Below are positions 1-5,249 of a stretch of 5,249 nucleotides of DNA, piece after piece. The DNA comes from Kiritimatiellia bacterium (GTDB taxonomy: Bacteria > Verrucomicrobiota > Kiritimatiellia > RFP12 > UBA1067), in contig JAGBXE010000226.1 in the NCBI GenBank assembly GCA_017629455.1, positions 1 through 5,249 of the forward strand, read 5' to 3'. The notes under the pieces are model-generated. The model had not been told where the DNA came from, ran no database searches, and was given only the letters and a program-made list of their open reading frames with translations. The translations under genes were made by a program, and so were the position numbers. Every line of letters starts with the position of its first letter. Within the stretch, counting starts at the first letter, position 1.

Positions 1-34
1 CCAGGATGTGCTCTACCGACTGAGCTAAAGTGGC
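1..34 (-). tRNA. tRNA gene, 5' half only (probably tRNA-Thr)
   Basis: Read on the minus strand, positions 34 to 1 give a tRNA 5' half: acceptor strand GCCACTT, then TA at positions 8-9, D stem GCTC, D loop AGTCGGTA with the invariant GG, D stem GAGC, A26, and anticodon-stem strand CATCC. The gene runs off the left edge at about position 34, so the anticodon is cut and the 3' half is absent. The acceptor and D-arm sequence resemble bacterial tRNA-Thr(GGT), whose anticodon arm usually reads CATCC-TTGGTAA; the isotype is inference from this resemblance. Here the loop begins TGG, so position 33 would be G rather than the near-universal U, or one T is missing. It lies just downstream of tsf and has its own promoter. 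Confidence 0.85.
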
Positions 35-58
35 CTCTTACGAGACGAAAACTTGTAC

Positions 59-88
59 AGTATATCAAAAATACGCCTAGTTGCGCAA
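59..88 (-). promoter_or_regulatory. Promoter for the tRNA gene
   Basis: On the minus strand a -35 box TTGCGC (83-88) and a -10 box TATACT (59-64) are separated by 18 bases. The -10 is 5 of 6 to the TATAAT consensus. A start about seven bases downstream, near position 52, would leave a leader of roughly 18 bases before the tRNA, to be removed by RNase P. The -35 begins only four bases past the tsf stop codon. The arrangement is nearly identical to the rpsB promoter, including the run TTTTTGA just before the -10. No strong terminator is visible between tsf and this promoter, so read-through from tsf could also feed the tRNA. Confidence 0.65.
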
Positions 89-92
89 GCGG

Positions 93-926
93 TTATGCCC
101 CGAGTTGCATACGGACAAAACGCTTGATTGAAACCGGCGCGCCAATTTCCTTTGAAATGTCTTCAAGATACTTCTCAACGGTGATGTCGTCATTGGCAAC
201 ATAAACCTGCTTGAGAAGGCAGATCTGCGAGCAGAACTTAGCAGCCATACCCTTCTTGATGCCGACGAGAGCCTGCTCGGGAGGAAGTTTACCCTTCTGC
301 TCCTTGAGAGCGTTGAGCTTGATCTCGATTTCAGCATCGATTTCAGCCTGAGGAACGTCCTCGGGGACGGTATACTTCGGGTTGCAGGCCGCAATGTGCA
401 AGCAGACCATGTGAGCTGCTTCATCAAGCTTCTCGCAAGGCTTCTCGCAAGCGAGCTCGACGACGACACCGATCTTGCCGCCCATGTGGATGTAGCCCGA
501 AAGGCAACCTGCGCCCGTAAGCTCAAAACGCTCGCTGCGACGGATCTTGACGTTTTCGCCAGTCTTCGTCAGGAGCATCTTGTAATCATCGGCGAGAGCC
601 TCAGCGACATCCTTGCCTTCAAGGGTAACCTTGGCTGCATCATCAACGAACTTGATGAAAGCTTCGGTCTTAGCCACGAAGTCAGTTTCGCAGTTAACTT
701 CAGCAAGAGCCATCGACTTACGATCAGCAGCCTCAGCAAGAGCGACGATGCCCTGCTTCGACTCCTTGTCGACGCGCTTAGCCGCAACGGCAAGGCCCTT
801 CTCGCGAAGGTACTTGACCGCTTCGTCCATATTGCCATCAGTGGCTGTGAGAGCCTCCTTGCAAGCTCCCATACCGGCGGCAGTAGCCTCGCGGAGCTGC
901 TTGATCATGTCAATCGTGATAGTCAT
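93..926 (-). CDS. tsf: Translation elongation factor Ts
   Basis: EF-Ts is the cytoplasmic guanine nucleotide exchange factor that releases GDP from EF-Tu. The 277-residue product is a normal full length. Residues 1-40 form the N-terminal UBA-like domain with the typical LREATAAGMGACKEAL pattern. The core EF-Tu contact motif TDFVAK is at 81-86. The sheet signature SGYIHMGGKIGVVVEL is at 143-158, HIAACNP at 177-183, and the C-terminal LLKQVYV and IKRFVR patterns at 237-243 and 267-272. It begins with ATG 48 bases after the rpsB stop and ends in TAA, fitting the conserved rpsB-tsf operon. No Shine-Dalgarno sequence precedes the ATG, and the next in-frame Met (codon 7) has none either, so the first ATG is chosen from family alignment. 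Nine cysteines is rather many, but none is a recognised functional site. Confidence 0.98.
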   Translation of the reverse strand: MTITIDMIKQLREATAAGMGACKEALTATDGNMDEAVKYLREKGLAVAAKRVDKESKQGIVALAEAADRKSMALAEVNCETDFVAKTEAFIKFVDDAAKVTLEGKDVAEALADDYKMLLTKTGENVKIRRSERFELTGAGCLSGYIHMGGKIGVVVELACEKPCEKLDEAAHMVCLHIAACNPKYTVPEDVPQAEIDAEIEIKLNALKEQKGKLPPEQALVGIKKGMAAKFCSQICLLKQVYVANDDITVEKYLEDISKEIGAPVSIKRFVRMQLGA

Positions 927-974
927 ATTTTAAACCGTTTCGTATTTTGTAGTTTAGCCTTTAGGGCTTAATCA
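927..974 (-). other. rpsB-tsf spacer with small hairpin and no Shine-Dalgarno
   Basis: This 48-base spacer separates the rpsB stop from the tsf start. Just after the rpsB stop a small hairpin can form, AGCC-CTAAA-GGCT (956-968), too short and without the T run expected of a terminator. The rest is A/T-rich. At the distance where rpsB and the 961-residue gene both carry AGGAA (eight bases before the ATG), this site reads AACGG (935-939). tsf translation may therefore depend on coupling to rpsB or on S1 binding to the A/U-rich leader, which is inference. Confidence 0.6.
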
Positions 975-1997
975 TTAAGCCTCTGCGGGAGCTTCGGCCT
1001 GAGGAGCCTCGACAGCTGCTGCAACGGCGGCGGCGGCCTCAACGACCTTAGCCTGACGCTTTGCTGCGAGATCTGCCTTTGCCTTGGTCTCTGCCGCTTC
1101 CTTAGCAGCGCGAGCAGCAGCCTTCACGTCGGCAGCGACAGCGCCCTTCTTGGCGGAGCGACGCTGACCAGCGAGCTTGGCCGCACGCGACTTGCGCTCG
1201 GCACGCTCTGCACGCTCAGCCTTCTGGGCGGCCTCACGCTCGGCGCGCTCGCTCTCGCGGCGACGGTTTTCTTCGGCAGCCTTGGCGCCATACTCGTCGT
1301 TAGCATCCTTGATAACCTTGCAGATGCCGGAAAGAACAAGCTCAACACCGCGGACAGAGTCGTCGTTGCCGGGAATGACGTAATCGATCGGCTCAGGGTC
1401 GGCGTTCGTGTCGACGAGAGCAACGACAGGAATGCGAAGGCGTGCAGCTTCCTTAACAGCGTTGACTTCCTTAACGCAGTCAACAACAAAGACGGCGCCG
1501 GGCAAATCGGTCATTTCGGCAACGCCCGTCAAGTTGGTTTCAAGCTTAGTAAGCTCGCGGCGAAGCATCGAGTTCTCCTGCTTGTGCTGCGAAAGCTCAC
1601 CGGCGTTAGCCTTGGCCGTCGCCTGAAGCTGGCGCATACGGCGCACGCTTGAACGGATCGTCTTGGCGTTAGTGAGAGTACCGCCGAGCCAACGCTCGGT
1701 CACCCAATACTGATCGACGCTCTCGGCAGCGTTCTTGACAAGGCCAGAAACCTGCTTCTTGGTAGCGACGAAAAGAACCTTCTTGCCAGCGAGGATCGTA
1801 TCGCGAACGAATGCCGCTGCTTCGTCGAGAAGCTCAACAGACTGCTGCAAATCGATGATGTGGATGCCGTTACGCTTATCGAAGATATAGCCTTTCATCT
1901 TCGGATTCCAGCGCTTTGTCTGGTGGCCGAAGTGCAAACCGGCGTCAAACATATCTTTGAGGGAGATACCCGTAAGGGCAGATGTAGGCATTTCCAT
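975..1997 (-). CDS. rpsB: 30S ribosomal protein S2 with long C-terminal extension
   Basis: S2 is a late-assembling protein of the small ribosomal subunit, located near S1 on the solvent side. The 340-residue product carries the family signatures: GLHFGHQTKRWNPKMKGYIF at 20-39, then HIIDLQQSVELL, ERWLGGTLTNAKTI (101-114), the coiled-coil insert at about 115-155, LPGAVFVVD (165-173), and ALVDTNADPEPIDYVIPGND (193-212). Canonical S2 ends near residue 230. Residues 235-340 are an added tail rich in Ala, Lys, Glu and Arg with ERAE-type repeats at about 250-268, probably helical and highly charged, ending in an acidic Ala/Pro/Glu segment. The first ATG is preferred because AGGAA lies eight bases upstream; the ATG at codon 3 would be 14 bases away. 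It is the first gene of the rpsB-tsf operon and has its own promoter at 2111-2140. Confidence 0.98.
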   Translation of the reverse strand: MEMPTSALTGISLKDMFDAGLHFGHQTKRWNPKMKGYIFDKRNGIHIIDLQQSVELLDEAAAFVRDTILAGKKVLFVATKKQVSGLVKNAAESVDQYWVTERWLGGTLTNAKTIRSSVRRMRQLQATAKANAGELSQHKQENSMLRRELTKLETNLTGVAEMTDLPGAVFVVDCVKEVNAVKEAARLRIPVVALVDTNADPEPIDYVIPGNDDSVRGVELVLSGICKVIKDANDEYGAKAAEENRRRESERAEREAAQKAERAERAERKSRAAKLAGQRRSAKKGAVAADVKAAARAAKEAAETKAKADLAAKRQAKVVEAAAAVAAAVEAPQAEAPAEA

Positions 1998-2104
1998 GCT
2001 TTTTATTCCTTTCGATCTTTAAAATCAGAACTAGACCAATCCGCTTTGGCCGCAGGATGGAACCGCAGCTCATTCGCTTCAGCCCGCCCACCGTGGACGA
2101 ACAA
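1998..2104 (-). promoter_or_regulatory. rpsB 5' leader with two possible hairpins
   Basis: If transcription starts about seven bases past the -10 (near 2104), rpsB has a leader of roughly 107 bases. Two stems can be drawn on the minus strand. One is CGTCC-ACGGT-GGGCG (2085-2099, five pairs with one G-U). The other is GGCCAA-AGCGGA-TTGGTC (2034-2051, six pairs with one G-U and a six-base loop). The ribosome binding site follows in a less structured A-rich stretch. In Escherichia coli rpsB-tsf is autoregulated by S2 through its leader. Whether this leader does the same is inference, and I did not recognise a specific conserved S2-leader motif. Confidence 0.35.
2006..2013 (-). promoter_or_regulatory. 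Ribosome binding site of rpsB
   Basis: GAAAGGAA on the minus strand lies eight bases before the first ATG. This spacing decides in favour of the ATG at 1995-1997 rather than the in-frame ATG two codons later. Confidence 0.8.
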
Positions 2105-2110
2105 TGGTGT

Positions 2111-2140
2111 AGTATATCAAAAACACCGCGGCAAACGCAA
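2111..2140 (-). promoter_or_regulatory. Promoter of the rpsB-tsf operon
   Basis: On the minus strand a -35 box TTGCGT (2135-2140) and a -10 box TATACT (2111-2116) are separated by 18 bases. The spacer ends in TTTTTGA. The same hexamers, spacing and pre-(-10) run recur in front of the tRNA at the other end of the operon, which strengthens both calls. A G-rich tract (CCCCCTCCCCC on the plus strand, 2142-2152) lies directly upstream of the -35. Confidence 0.7.
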
Positions 2141-2173
2141 GCCCCCTCCCCCGCTTAAGGAGCGCGAGGCGGC

Positions 2174-2210
2174 CGCTTACCGGTTTTTAAGAGATGCAAT
2201 AAAGTAAGCG
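2174..2210. repeat. Inverted repeat in the gap between the 961-residue gene and rpsB
   Basis: CGCTTAC (2174-2180) and GTAAGCG (2204-2210) are perfect seven-base inverted arms separated by 23 bases. No T run follows on the minus strand, so it does not look like a standard intrinsic terminator, but it could protect an mRNA 3' end. The right arm can instead pair within the smaller hairpin at 2203-2217. The rest of the 2141-2216 segment shows only the C-rich tract next to the promoter and no coding potential that I can support. Confidence 0.35.
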
Positions 2211-2217
2211 ATTTACT
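2195..2217 (-). terminator. Possible weak terminator after the DUF4838 gene
   Basis: On the minus strand AGTAA-ATCGC-TTACT (2203-2217) can form a five-pair hairpin starting at the first base past, or within, the stop codon, followed by TTATTGC. The stem is short and A/T-rich and the T run is broken, so termination here would be weak. No better candidate is visible before the rpsB promoter. Confidence 0.2.
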
Positions 2218-5102
2218 CAATTGACCGCGGCTGAAACATCATCGACAAAGGCCTCGGAACCTTTTCCTGCCGGCGTAAAGGCAATCCCTACGGTCTCGCC
2301 GGCCGGAATCTCGAAATCCGCGGAAAAACTCTTCCACTCTGGAGAAAGCCCCACCTTGATTCCCTCGTGCGGCTTATTGAATTTCCGTTTATACCCGTGC
2401 TTTGCTCTCGCATCGGGCGTATCGGTGAAAGAATAGAAAAATACTTTAAGAGTACCTTTGCCCTTCGCCCGGAAATTGTAGGAAATCTTTCTAGGGCTGT
2501 CGGACTGCCCGAGCATATACTGATAACAGACATCGCTCTTAAGACTAAGACAGTTGTTATCTCCAATCTTTTCAACGCGCGCGCCCTTTCCGGAAAACGC
2601 CCAGTTCTTAACTTTGCCGCTATCGTCTCTGTCATCGAACGAGCCGTTTTTAACACCGCTGTCCGCGCCGATAAGAAGCGAGCGGTACGACATCGTGTCA
2701 TGATAACCGGCCCCTCCGATCGTCCACCCAAAACCTTTAGGCGTAATCGCGTCCTTGACCTTGCGGTTTCTGGCAACGAGAATCTGCCATGTTTCGCCCT
2801 TCTTCAAAGGATGCATTTTCGCGGCGGGCACTTTAAGTTCGATAACGTATTTGCCGTCAAGAATGCGCGCCTTAGCTTCTGCGCCCGTATCGAACGACAC
2901 TTCATTTCCGGCACAGCGCGCGTCGTATATCTCGCCGAGGGCATTGACTGCTATATGATAATAGCGGTTGTCCATGGCGGGAGGGTAGAGGAACACCTCG
3001 AAAGCGTCATCGCTCCAGATTGAAGAATCCTTTCCGCGCGAAAGCTTCATCTTCGATGTCTGCGGCTCTTTGGCAGAGAGAAGGAAATAGAAGTTTTCCC
3101 CGTCGACAAGAACGCCGGCCGACGTCGCAAGCTCCTGCGGTATAGGTTTGCCTCCGCGATCCCCAAAGTGGGCGGCCGACTGAAAATCGTCGGCATACGC
3201 CGCCGAAGCCCAAACGCCGTCGTCGCCGCAACCGTCAAGAACAGGGGCTTTTGACACGCACGGCGCGCGCATCGTCTTGCCGGCTTTGAGGCGCAGTTTT
3301 TCATTGGGCTCAATCCAGTACGATGTGAGCCAGCGCCGATCAAGACGCACACGAGAAAGCGTCACCGCATCACCGGCCGAGAGGCGCTCTGCTTCGTCGA
3401 GCAGAGAAAGAAGTTCCTCTTTCGCTCCGGCCTGATTGAGAAGCGTCGCCGTGCGCTGATCTCCCGTGGGGTAACCGAGACAGTTGCGGTTATTGTCCCA
3501 AAGGCGGCGGCGCAGAGCCTGATACTTCTTCATCGCTGGGTATGCCGGGCCGTAATAAAGCGTCTCGGCTTCTTCGAGAACCGCCTTCTCATCAAGATCG
3601 ATATCCCATGAAAGACGGCCGCACAGATAATAACGCTGCCAGTTTGACGTCATTCTGTCGCGCGATGCCTGGATATTGCCGGGCGCAGCTGCACCGCCTA
3701 CGAACCGCGCGTCAGAAAAGAGCGCTTCTTCCTTCCACCCTTTAAGCCCGAGCGATTTGTAAAACTTAAGATCGCGCGCGTGCGTTAATTCGTTGCAGCA
3801 ATAGAGCGAGGGTGTCGCCGAAAAATATTCGTACGTGAAAACGTAGGGCGCGATATCTGTCCACTCTTTCAGTTCCTTAAGCCTGATAGCGTTGCGCCGA
3901 CATGACGGATCGGCGAAATCATGGCCATAGCAGCGTTCGTGCATGCAGTACTGAACGGGCATTCGCGGATCGTGAGGAACATCGACCGGCGGCCTGCGGT
4001 AGGTCCAGTAGGCAAGATAAAGAAGATCCGCTTTCGGGTAAGCAGCGTAGATGCGCTCGGACATAACGTTGACAAACTTATGAAAGCGCGTCGATTCAAT
4101 GCCGCGTTTTGTCTCCTCGGGCGTTGCCATATTAACGCAATTCTGGCACTGGCACGCGCCAGAAGCCGTATCCCAAAGCGCGTAGCAATATGTGCCAAGG
4201 CCCCCTGTCTCATCAAGCTTGCGTATTGCACGGTCGGCCGCCATGTTCAGGAGATTGGTGTTGGAATAGCAGTATTGAAGCCCCTTCACGCGCTTACCGT
4301 CGACGAGCGCGAAATATTCAGGATGCTCGGCGAAATGCTTGTCATCGGCCGGCCACACCTGTGCGAAGATAAGATGCCCGCCGCCAAGGCCTGTGTGCCG
4401 CTTCGGAACGCGCGGCGCAAAATATTCGTAAAGCCCTTTGAACTTGACTTTCTCGCGCGGATGCCAAACCTGGGAACACTGTATCTGATAACCGTTGCGC
4501 ACCGAGCAGGCCTGAGAGTTCTTCGCGGGAAACTGCGTGGCGGCCCCACACATATCGAGACGGCGCTCTGAAAACGAAGGCTTGCGAAGTTCACGCCAGG
4601 GCGAAAGAACGACGCTTTTACGAACAGGCGGCACGTAATCGCCCGGGTCTTCCTCAGTCGCCGCCTTAAACCACCGCACGCCGAGTTTAGACATAAGGAA
4701 GTGATAAGAACCGTAAAGTTCCGCAACCTCTTCGCGCCCGACAATCCAAAGTATTCCATCGACAACGCCGAGCCACGACGCTTCAAGCCTGTCGCTCGCT
4801 TCAAGAGCGCTGCGTATTTCGCCAGGAACTGCGTCGCCGAGCGTCTGAAGAGTTCCTATAACAATCGCGCCACGTGCAGGTGCAGCCGGATCGAACTCTC
4901 CGATTTCAAGTTGCGCTCCAGTCGCGCGCATAACATAATTCGTAATTTCAGAAGCCGCAAGCCGACTTGATTCCTCCGGCTTTGCGGGAATAAATATTTT
5001 CGCGCGGTTTTCGCCGTCCACAAGAACAAACCCTCTCTCGCACGTGCACGAAACGGCAAGCGAGCCGACTAATGCTAGCGCAAATACTGCTAAAATCCTC
5101 AT
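2217..5102 (-). CDS. Exported DUF4838-type protein with CBM9-like and jelly-roll modules
   Basis: This 961-residue protein is probably a surface lipoprotein acting on or binding polysaccharide; no substrate is known. Residues 1-18 are a signal peptide ending in a lipobox-like LAVSC, with Cys19 the candidate lipidated residue (Ala at -3 is less usual). About 24-150 resembles the GH20/GH67-type N-terminal domain (AASEITNYVMRATGAQL at 49-65, YGSYHFLMSKLGVRWF at 130-145). About 165-480 matches the DUF4838 style: HPEYFALVDGKR (260-271), WDTASGACQCQNC (310-322) and YLAYWTYRRPP (362-372). About 615-812 looks like a CBM9-type domain (APVLDG, IWSDDAFEVFLYPP, YYHIAVNALGEIYDA). About 815-960 looks like a CBM4/9 jelly roll (NGSFDD, W833, FVDDVSA). 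AGGAA lies eight bases before the ATG. Domain calls are from remembered family patterns; catalysis is unproven. Confidence 0.85.
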   Translation of the reverse strand: MRILAVFALALVGSLAVSCTCERGFVLVDGENRAKIFIPAKPEESSRLAASEITNYVMRATGAQLEIGEFDPAAPARGAIVIGTLQTLGDAVPGEIRSALEASDRLEASWLGVVDGILWIVGREEVAELYGSYHFLMSKLGVRWFKAATEEDPGDYVPPVRKSVVLSPWRELRKPSFSERRLDMCGAATQFPAKNSQACSVRNGYQIQCSQVWHPREKVKFKGLYEYFAPRVPKRHTGLGGGHLIFAQVWPADDKHFAEHPEYFALVDGKRVKGLQYCYSNTNLLNMAADRAIRKLDETGGLGTYCYALWDTASGACQCQNCVNMATPEETKRGIESTRFHKFVNVMSERIYAAYPKADLLYLAYWTYRRPPVDVPHDPRMPVQYCMHERCYGHDFADPSCRRNAIRLKELKEWTDIAPYVFTYEYFSATPSLYCCNELTHARDLKFYKSLGLKGWKEEALFSDARFVGGAAAPGNIQASRDRMTSNWQRYYLCGRLSWDIDLDEKAVLEEAETLYYGPAYPAMKKYQALRRRLWDNNRNCLGYPTGDQRTATLLNQAGAKEELLSLLDEAERLSAGDAVTLSRVRLDRRWLTSYWIEPNEKLRLKAGKTMRAPCVSKAPVLDGCGDDGVWASAAYADDFQSAAHFGDRGGKPIPQELATSAGVLVDGENFYFLLSAKEPQTSKMKLSRGKDSSIWSDDAFEVFLYPPAMDNRYYHIAVNALGEIYDARCAGNEVSFDTGAEAKARILDGKYVIELKVPAAKMHPLKKGETWQILVARNRKVKDAITPKGFGWTIGGAGYHDTMSYRSLLIGADSGVKNGSFDDRDDSGKVKNWAFSGKGARVEKIGDNNCLSLKSDVCYQYMLGQSDSPRKISYNFRAKGKGTLKVFFYSFTDTPDARAKHGYKRKFNKPHEGIKVGLSPEWKSFSADFEIPAGETVGIAFTPAGKGSEAFVDDVSAAVN

Positions 5103-5110
5103 TGTACTAT

Positions 5111-5120
5111 TTCCTTTCCT
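5111..5120 (-). promoter_or_regulatory. Ribosome binding site of the DUF4838 gene
   Basis: AGGAAAGGAA on the minus strand ends eight bases before the ATG at 5100-5102. It supports this start, which also places a proper signal peptide at the N terminus. No convincing promoter lies in the 32-base gap to the upstream gene, so co-transcription with that gene is likely. Confidence 0.75.
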
Positions 5121-5134
5121 TACGCAATACGCGA

Positions 5135-5249
5135 TTACTCAACCGTCAGAATCAAACCATTGGGAAAGAGCCGATAACGGACAAATACAATTCCGCTGCC
5201 GCCGTCGCCGCCGTTCCAACCCTCCCACGAAAAACCGCTGCCGCCACCG
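5135..5249 (-). CDS. C-terminal end of a Gly-rich, probably surface-exposed protein (partial)
   Basis: Reading the minus strand from 5248 gives 37 codons and then TAA (5135-5137). The product ends with a Gly/Ser-rich stretch (GGGSGFSWEGWNGGDGGSG) followed by IVFVRYRLFPNGLILTVE. The pattern GGxGGSGIVxVRY is a familiar tail of large Gly-rich surface or adhesin-like proteins, frequent in Kiritimatiellota, Lentisphaerota and related bacteria. The N terminus and most of the protein lie beyond the right edge, so size and function cannot be judged. Its stop is 32 bases before the start of the 961-residue gene on the same strand, which suggests an operon. The call rests on the open frame, the Gly-rich composition and this tail motif; the link to surface proteins is inference. 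Confidence 0.7.
   Translation of the reverse strand, partial: GGGSGFSWEGWNGGDGGSGIVFVRYRLFPNGLILTVE

Noticed and set aside
35..92. Intrinsic terminator after tsf
   Set aside because: The T run at 66-70 is preceded only by a three-pair CGC/GCG stem, and the T run is better explained as part of the tRNA promoter spacer.
396..971. Plus-strand open frame of 191 codons opposite tsf
   Set aside because: It lies opposite a certain tsf gene, has low-complexity Leu/Ser/Ala composition and no recognisable domain; an antisense shadow.
1166..1300. Frameshift or fusion as an explanation of the S2 C-terminal tail
   Set aside because: The frame continues smoothly with consistent Ala/Lys/Glu composition and codon style, ends in TAA 48 bases before tsf, and shows no foreign domain; it is better read as a genuine extension.
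2142..2152. G-quadruplex at the G-rich tract upstream of the rpsB promoter
   Set aside because: Only two runs of five Gs separated by one base; four runs are needed within one strand.
1860..2207. Plus-strand open frame of 115 codons spanning the rpsB start and the promoter region
   Set aside because: It overlaps the 5' end of rpsB and its promoter and leader, and the translated sequence has no family signature.
2367..3023. Plus-strand open frame of 218 codons opposite the DUF4838 gene
   Set aside because: No family motif and Arg/Ala-rich composition typical of an antisense frame in a GC-rich gene; the minus-strand frame has clear domains.
3921..4571. Plus-strand open frame of 216 codons
   Set aside because: Antisense to the DUF4838 core, with no recognisable motif.
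5103..5180. Own promoter for the DUF4838 gene
   Set aside because: The best -10-like hexamer (TATTGC) has no -35 box at a normal distance; co-transcription from upstream is simpler.

Overview
The window reads almost entirely on the minus strand and comes from a bacterium. It holds a housekeeping translation block (rpsB-tsf followed by a tRNA) and, transcriptionally upstream of it, an accessory carbohydrate-related gene. Three protein features suggest a host in the PVC group, most likely Kiritimatiellota or Lentisphaerota, possibly gut-associated. These are a secreted DUF4838-type protein with two putative carbohydrate-binding modules, a neighbouring protein ending in the Gly-rich GGDGGSGIVFVRY tail common in large surface proteins of those phyla, and a ribosomal protein S2 with a long Ala/Lys/Glu tail. 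This assignment is inference from protein style and has not been tested by phylogeny.

Layout in transcription order (right to left). At 5135-5249 is the last 37 codons of a Gly-rich protein gene that enters from the right edge. After a 32-base gap with a good ribosome binding site, 2217-5102 encodes a 961-residue exported, probably lipid-anchored protein: a GH20/GH67-type N-terminal domain, a DUF4838 region with a CxCxxC motif, a CBM9-like domain and a CBM4/9-like jelly roll. The 219-base gap at 1998-2216 holds weak inverted repeats, a clear sigma70-type promoter and a leader of about 107 bases with two potential hairpins. rpsB (975-1997) and tsf (93-926) follow, 48 bases apart. The 5' half of a tRNA gene, probably tRNA-Thr, runs off the left edge at 1-34 and has its own promoter starting just past the tsf stop.

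S2 and EF-Ts are the classical co-transcribed pair: S2 is assembled into the 30S subunit and EF-Ts recycles EF-Tu. The tRNA promoter and the rpsB promoter have the same architecture (TTGCGY, 18 bases, TATACT, with TTTTTGA before the -10), which suggests a shared strong housekeeping promoter class. The DUF4838 gene and the Gly-rich gene are probably an independent accessory unit for binding or processing of polysaccharide at the cell surface.

I found no mobile element, CRISPR array, phage gene or clear undescribed system. The points most worth a second look are the matched promoter pair, the extended S2, tsf lacking a Shine-Dalgarno sequence, the unusual base at tRNA position 33, and the modular DUF4838 protein with its Gly-rich neighbour.
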